DNA of 26,903 nt from a virus: the IMG/VR virus record IMGVR_UViG_3300027833_000187, positions 1 to 26,903 of that record; one strand, written 5' to 3'. A program made the position numbers and the translations under genes. Positions 23,803 to 26,903 of this stretch are shown here, in pieces. Each line of letters begins with the position of its first letter. Positions within the stretch are counted from its first letter, which is position 1. The notes below the pieces were generated by a model. The model saw nothing but the letters and a program-made list of their open reading frames with translations, searched no databases and was not told where the DNA came from.

Positions 23803-23830
23803 GCCCACCCAACAGAATTGTTGAGTGAGC
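23803..23830 (-). promoter_or_regulatory. 5'-terminal stem-loop of promoter-2 transcripts
   Basis: In the minus-strand RNA, bases 23830-23819 pair with 23814-23803: twelve pairs including two G-U, closed by a four-base AUUC loop. The first pair uses the predicted first transcribed base. A UUCUUU stretch follows, so for transcripts reading through from the amidase gene it could also act as a weak terminator. On the plus-strand RNA the two G-U pairs become A-C mismatches, so the fold fits the minus transcript. Confidence 0.6.
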
Positions 23831-23843
23831 TATAGTGCAACCT
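23830..23843 (-). promoter_or_regulatory. Predicted phage RNA-polymerase promoter 2 (replication / nucleotide operon)
   Basis: The minus strand reads AGGTTGCACTATAG, the same 14 bases as promoters 1 and 3. It overlaps the last two bases of the amidase stop codon and drives the long operon from the HTH gene to phoH. Predicted first base is 23830. Confidence 0.85.
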
Positions 23844-24282
23844 AGAAAGTTTTCTTTAGTTCACCTGTGTCAAACCACAGGGCAGCATCGAAGTTCGGAC
23901 AGGTCTTGCCGCTGTCAAAATCAGTGTGACCTTTGACCTCGGTGTCCTCTCCGAATAGTTCCTGCTGTTCTTCCAGCACCTCTCGCAGTGCTGTGTACTG
24001 AGCATCAGTGTAGTTAATCTCTGGGCCTTTCTTGTCGGCGGTCATGCCACCGATCAGGCAGATGCCCACAGATTTATTATTGATGCTGCGAACATGTGCG
24101 CCCTGCTTGTTATAGGGGCGACCTCGCTCGACTTTACCATTTCTCTTGATAACCACATGGTAACCACACCCCAGCCAGCCTTTCTCGCGGTGCCACTGGT
24201 CAATCTCTTTGACACCAATGTTCATGGCTGGTGGGGTGTAGGCACAGTGGACGATAAGATACTTAACGTCTGTCCTCTTCAT
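23842..24282 (-). CDS. N-acetylmuramoyl-L-alanine amidase / T7 lysozyme-like (gp3.5)
   Basis: 146 residues (T7 lysozyme: 151). Zinc ligands H12 (IVHC), H119 (KGHTD) and C128 (GKTCPNFD), and catalytic Y41 (GCGYHVVI) and K126, are all present. The block GVKEIDQWHREKGWLGCGYHVVIKRNGKVERGR is very close to T7 lysozyme. The enzyme cuts the amide bond between peptidoglycan sugar and peptide. In T7 it also binds the phage RNA polymerase and lowers transcription, helping lysis timing and packaging; the same is plausible here since a T7-type polymerase is present. The ATG overlaps the endonuclease stop as ATGA. No signal peptide; a holin is not visible in the window. Confidence 0.95.
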   Translation of the reverse strand: MKRTDVKYLIVHCAYTPPAMNIGVKEIDQWHREKGWLGCGYHVVIKRNGKVERGRPYNKQGAHVRSINNKSVGICLIGGMTADKKGPEINYTDAQYTALREVLEEQQELFGEDTEVKGHTDFDSGKTCPNFDAALWFDTGELKKTF

Positions 24283-24737
24283 TCATCTATCCATTCTTGT
24301 GGGACAACGCGCTTTGAGTAGAGGAAGCAATGCTTCTCACACCACATCGCGTAGGTTGTCTTTGATTGTTTTGAAATTTTGGTATTAGGGTTGGAGAAGA
24401 CCAGCCGAATATCAAGGTCAGGATGCTGTGCTTTTACTAACAACATCTTGGCTCTGTCTTCTGTTTTAAATTGACCTTTTGATTCAATCACAATGGTCTT
24501 ACCTGACCGTGTAGTGATGTAGAAATCTGGGGTGTAGGTAGCAGTGCGTTCAGGTACGAGATACTTTAACTTGTTCTCTTCATACTTAAACTGCACACCT
24601 TTCACAGTGAGGTCGGCGGCTAGACTTTCCTCAAGTCCTGACCGCCAACCATTCGCTATTGCTCTTTGCCTTGTTGTGCTGGGATAGCGTATGCCACCAA
24701 TATTAGAAATCAGTGTCACCATAGTCGATGGTATCAT
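24279..24737 (-). CDS. Endonuclease I, Holliday-junction resolvase (gp3-like)
   Basis: 152 residues from the first ATG; the frame is open further to a TTG (24749), and another ATG lies at 24722. None has a clear ribosome site, so it is probably translated by coupling to the SSB stop it overlaps. Counting from the TTG, catalytic residues matching T7 E20, D55, E65 and K67 are E40 (RSGLEE), D75 (YTPDF), E89 and K91 (VIESKG). The end QHPDLDIRLVFSN and CEKH...VPQEWI also match T7 gp3. It resolves branched DNA before packaging and helps break host DNA. The N-terminus is about 15-20 residues longer than in T7. Confidence 0.92.
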   Translation of the reverse strand: MIPSTMVTLISNIGGIRYPSTTRQRAIANGWRSGLEESLAADLTVKGVQFKYEENKLKYLVPERTATYTPDFYITTRSGKTIVIESKGQFKTEDRAKMLLVKAQHPDLDIRLVFSNPNTKISKQSKTTYAMWCEKHCFLYSKRVVPQEWIDE

Positions 24738-25335
24738 CTGGTTTAGCAAAGGTGCTGGCTACTTCAGATACATCATCTTCGAACCCATCCTCTTCAGAGA
24801 ACATAGACCCATCGCCAGCCGCTGTATAATCAAGCAGGTGGATAACCTGCACAGCACTTAGTCGTAGTGAGATACCAACTGACTTGCTGCTGGGCATTGT
24901 GTACGGGACGATGGTTACCGCAACTTTGATTATGGAACCGCCCCCAATCTCAGCGTTTGTCGGACGCCGCTTGGCATCGAAGAGGGCAACTTTCATATCA
25001 ACTAGACCGTTGTTAGTTTGTATTTGTGCCTTCTGTTTTGTCTTCAGTAACCAGTTACCTGTCAGATTACCTTGGTCATCCACCTCTTCCTCAATGGGTA
25101 GGCGAGGTGTGAACTGTTTGACCTTCGGGTTCTGGGAAATTTCTTCTGCCTGATACTGGTCAAGAATTTTTTGCAGTCGATCAATGACGGGCTGGGCTGC
25201 AGCCTCTGTCAGCTTGACCGATACTTTGTATTCACCAGCACCACCCTGATCGAACTTGGTGTCAGGTGAGTTCAGGTGAGGCCACACTGCGATACCTGTG
25301 GGTGAAACCATTTTTTCGTATTGAATTTTAGCCAT
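24703..25335 (-). CDS. Single-stranded DNA-binding protein (gp2.5-like)
   Basis: 210 residues (T7 gp2.5: 232). It opens MAKIQYEKMVSPTGIAVWP, continues with GEYKVSVKL, and has the core IGGGSIIKVAVTIVPY (about 135-150) shared with T7 gp2.5. The C-terminus is strongly acidic (FSEEDGFEDD ... DYGDTDF) and ends in Phe; in T7 this tail contacts the polymerase and helicase. AAGGA is eight bases before the ATG. It is second in the promoter-1 transcript, 14 bases after the 47-aa gene. Confidence 0.9.
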   Translation of the reverse strand: MAKIQYEKMVSPTGIAVWPHLNSPDTKFDQGGAGEYKVSVKLTEAAAQPVIDRLQKILDQYQAEEISQNPKVKQFTPRLPIEEEVDDQGNLTGNWLLKTKQKAQIQTNNGLVDMKVALFDAKRRPTNAEIGGGSIIKVAVTIVPYTMPSSKSVGISLRLSAVQVIHLLDYTAAGDGSMFSEEDGFEDDVSEVASTFAKPDDTIDYGDTDF

Positions 25336-25349
25336 GTGGTTTTTCCTTC

Positions 25350-25493
25350 TTAGCTATATTTTGAAACGTCCACACCGACCTCAAGCAGTCTGGCGAGAAT
25401 GTCAGTCGGCACGGGGTCACCGCGCAGGTGCAGTATCTCTGCGGTGTGAAGTAAACCTTCTTTGGACAGAGGTTTGTGGGTTGTGTCGCTCAT
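25350..25493 (-). CDS. Small protein of unknown function (47 aa), first gene after promoter 1
   Basis: 47 codons: starts MSDTTHKPLSKEGLLHTAEIL and ends ARLLEVGVDVSKYS. It looks like two short helices with a Gly-Asp-Pro turn between them. No family recognised. AAGGA lies six bases before the ATG, but both the ribosome site and the start codon fall inside a predicted 5'-end hairpin. It fills most of the space between RNA polymerase and SSB and is the first gene transcribed from promoter 1. Support is the ribosome site, the position and the tight fit with SSB. Confidence 0.68.
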   Translation of the reverse strand: MSDTTHKPLSKEGLLHTAEILHLRGDPVPTDILARLLEVGVDVSKYS

Positions 25494-25513
25494 AAGAAAT
25501 CCTTTCGATAAGC
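25488..25513 (-). promoter_or_regulatory. 5'-terminal stem-loop of promoter-1 transcripts covering a start codon
   Basis: In the minus-strand RNA the first six bases from the predicted start (GCUUAU) pair with AUGAGC at 25493-25488, which contains the AUG of the 47-aa gene. An inner stem GAAA/UUUC closes on a GGA loop that is part of the ribosome site. A 1x2 internal loop separates the stems. Confidence 0.55.
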
Positions 25514-25526
25514 TATAGTGCAACCT
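25513..25526 (-). promoter_or_regulatory. Predicted phage RNA-polymerase promoter 1 (SSB operon)
   Basis: The minus strand reads AGGTTGCACTATAG, identical to promoters 2 and 3, 36 bases after the RNA polymerase stop. Predicted first transcribed base is 25513, giving a 19-base leader before the 47-aa gene. No hairpin terminator separates the RNA polymerase gene from it. Confidence 0.85.
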
Positions 25527-25561
25527 TGAGATTTACTGATTAGAATTCACATATGGTTAGA

Positions 25562-26903
25562 TTATGCGAAGAAGAATTCGCTGTGCTTAACCTGTGTGAT
25601 ATCCAAATCACCAGTGGCTGGCAGAGGTGGTAGTTCCAAGCCAGATTGTGCCTCTGCCTGAGACTTGAACAACTGAAGTGGGTTGTTGTGTTCGTACAGA
25701 TCGATGAAAGCCTCGCGCAGACAGGCACCAAACATCTCAACGTCAGCAGCGTGGCAGCTAAAGCTGTCATGTATCATTCCGAAATGCGTGACACCGTTTG
25801 CCTTAGCAAGATTGACAGACATGCGGAGATGACACCCATCATTTGCATGGACCCAGTTAGGGCTGATGCCGTTACCTTGCCGTCTGCTGTCCAGCTTGTT
25901 TTCTTTCGGCTCCTGCAGTGTTAGATAGATCAGCTTGTCACCAAACTTTGTCTTCACCCTGCGCTTCGACATGTCGAGATAGTTCTGCATGACAGGCAGA
26001 CCATCGACTGTGGTCCACACGATAGGCAGGTTCTGTTTAGCCAGTACCTTTGCGCTTTCCTGTAGCCAATCCATACCGTTTTTAGCAGCGATGACAGTCT
26101 TGTTAATGCTGTCCCACACATGCTTGGCAAGGTAGACACTGGCCTCAAATTCATAACCATCTAGCACTGAAACATAAGACTTATCTTTCTCAAGCCTCTT
26201 AGCGTCAGTTTCTGTCAGGTATTCTTGGATAAATTTTCTAGCCGAAAACAAAGTGGACCCATAGACACGGGTCATCGTACATCTTTTGGCAGTCTTACGT
26301 GTCATGCCATACTCAAGCCACAGCTTGGCTAAAGATCGTGTAGTGATAGTCTCTTTGTCATCGACATAGCCTGTGCTTCTGAGGTCAGCATGAACTTTCT
26401 TTTTTGTCAGATCGATGACAGCCTGATAGATATCAGACGGGAGGTCAGACGGTATCAGTGAGACTGCAGCACCACCGATTGGGTCACGCAGGGCAGCGGA
26501 GAAGTGCTGCAAGCCAGAGCAACTCCCATCCTTAGCGCAAGGTATGTATGACACATGGTCATAGCCGTTCTCACAGTAGCCAACCCATTCGTTACAGAAG
26601 GCGAGGAACGACCATGCATCATCAGCTTCCTTGGCCCACCACAGGTCATCCAGAGGGGCAGTGCCAGCCTGTAGGATACGGTCTTGGTTCTTGACCACCC
26701 AATCGACACGCTCTTGCATACTGGCCTTGTCATAGCCAAAACAATTGGCCCCGTGTATCGCCAGTTCACATGCCGCCTCGTTAGTACCTAGTGGCTTACC
26801 ATCAGCGAACCGTAAGAGACCTTTGGCAAGCGAGTTGCCTTGTGGGTTGAGGTACATAGCAGTTGGATATGCACGGCCCCTAAAGTCGAGGGTGTGCGGG
26901 AAA
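25562..26903 (-). CDS. T7-type single-subunit RNA polymerase, C-terminal 446 residues
   Basis: Open to the right edge, so the N-terminal half lies outside the window. Visible landmarks: DFRGRAY just upstream of the internal Met at 26857 (T7 421-427), NPQGNSLAKGLL, then, counting from that Met, D110 in KDGSCSGLQHF (T7 D537), K191 and Y199 in RKTAKRCTMTRVYGS (T7 K631, Y639), and D364 in MIHDSFS (T7 D812). The end SEFFFA matches the T7 foot SDFAFA. The promoter-specificity loop should lie near residues 290-333. It transcribes middle and late phage genes and is probably the reader of the three promoters listed here. Confidence 0.97.
   Translation of the reverse strand, partial: FPHTLDFRGRAYPTAMYLNPQGNSLAKGLLRFADGKPLGTNEAACELAIHGANCFGYDKASMQERVDWVVKNQDRILQAGTAPLDDLWWAKEADDAWSFLAFCNEWVGYCENGYDHVSYIPCAKDGSCSGLQHFSAALRDPIGGAAVSLIPSDLPSDIYQAVIDLTKKKVHADLRSTGYVDDKETITTRSLAKLWLEYGMTRKTAKRCTMTRVYGSTLFSARKFIQEYLTETDAKRLEKDKSYVSVLDGYEFEASVYLAKHVWDSINKTVIAAKNGMDWLQESAKVLAKQNLPIVWTTVDGLPVMQNYLDMSKRRVKTKFGDKLIYLTLQEPKENKLDSRRQGNGISPNWVHANDGCHLRMSVNLAKANGVTHFGMIHDSFSCHAADVEMFGACLREAFIDLYEHNNPLQLFKSQAEAQSGLELPPLPATGDLDITQVKHSEFFFA

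Noticed and set aside
23803-23830. Hairpin after the amidase gene read as a standard intrinsic terminator
   Set aside because: The following T-stretch (TTCTTT) is weak and the stem starts exactly at the predicted promoter-2 start, so a 5'-end RNA element is the better reading, with termination kept as an alternative.
1-26903. tRNA genes, CRISPR arrays, integrase or insertion sequences
   Set aside because: Read through all gaps and found no cloverleaf, no regularly spaced repeats and no integrase or transposase motifs; the only mobile-type gene seen is the HNH nuclease.

Overview
The window is the middle and right part of a lytic, T7-like podophage genome (Autographivirus type). Every gene I can support lies on the minus strand, so the map reads from right to left. 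The evidence is a single-subunit T7-type RNA polymerase running off the right edge, followed by T7 gene homologues in T7 order: SSB (gp2.5), endonuclease I (gp3), amidase (gp3.5), primase-helicase (gp4), DNA polymerase (gp5), exonuclease (gp6), small virion proteins, portal (gp8), scaffold (gp9), capsid (gp10), tail tubes (gp11 and gp12), internal virion proteins (gp13 to gp16), and the first 21 codons of a gp17-like tail fibre at the left edge. The added metabolic genes (vitamin-B12-dependent ribonucleotide reductase, ThyX, MazG, PhoH, a Na/phosphate-transporter half) resemble the gene content of marine phages of Proteobacteria such as roseophages and pelagiphages. That host guess is inference; nothing in the window proves it.

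Layout, in the direction of transcription. (1) 26903-25562: RNA polymerase, C-terminal half. (2) 25526-23842: phage promoter, 47-aa ORF, SSB, endonuclease I, amidase. (3) 23843-14503: second phage promoter, HTH_39 protein, primase-helicase, 55-aa helical protein, Na/Pi transporter half, DNA polymerase, HNH nuclease, ThyX, 71-aa ORF, exonuclease, DUF3310, MazG, class II RNR, PhoH. (4) 14502-120: third promoter, three small proteins, portal, 44-aa basic protein, scaffold, structured capsid leader, capsid, terminator, tail tubes, internal virion proteins, terminator. (5) 63-1: start of the tail fibre. Genes are tightly packed, many with 4-nt stop/start overlaps, and no intergenic gap reaches 300 bases.

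How it works together: the phage polymerase probably reads three copies of AGGTTGCACTATAG, which resembles the SP6 promoter core and shares CACTATAG with T7. These serve the SSB operon, the replication/nucleotide operon and the virion operon. The replisome is T7-type, but the polymerase thumb has lost most of the segment that binds thioredoxin in T7. RNR, ThyX, MazG and DUF3310 would reshape the deoxynucleotide pool; PhoH and the transporter fragment point to phosphate stress.

The most interesting points are these. Predicted RNA stem-loops start at, or within 3 nt of, the first transcribed base of all three phage promoters, and one of them buries a start codon. A near-perfect 20-bp direct repeat brackets the Na/Pi transporter gene exactly at its reading-frame junctions, as if it were an insertable cassette. 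Two back-to-back tetraloop hairpins lie in the capsid leader. Four small genes (44, 47, 55 and a re-started 66 aa) needed start-site reasoning or are easily missed.
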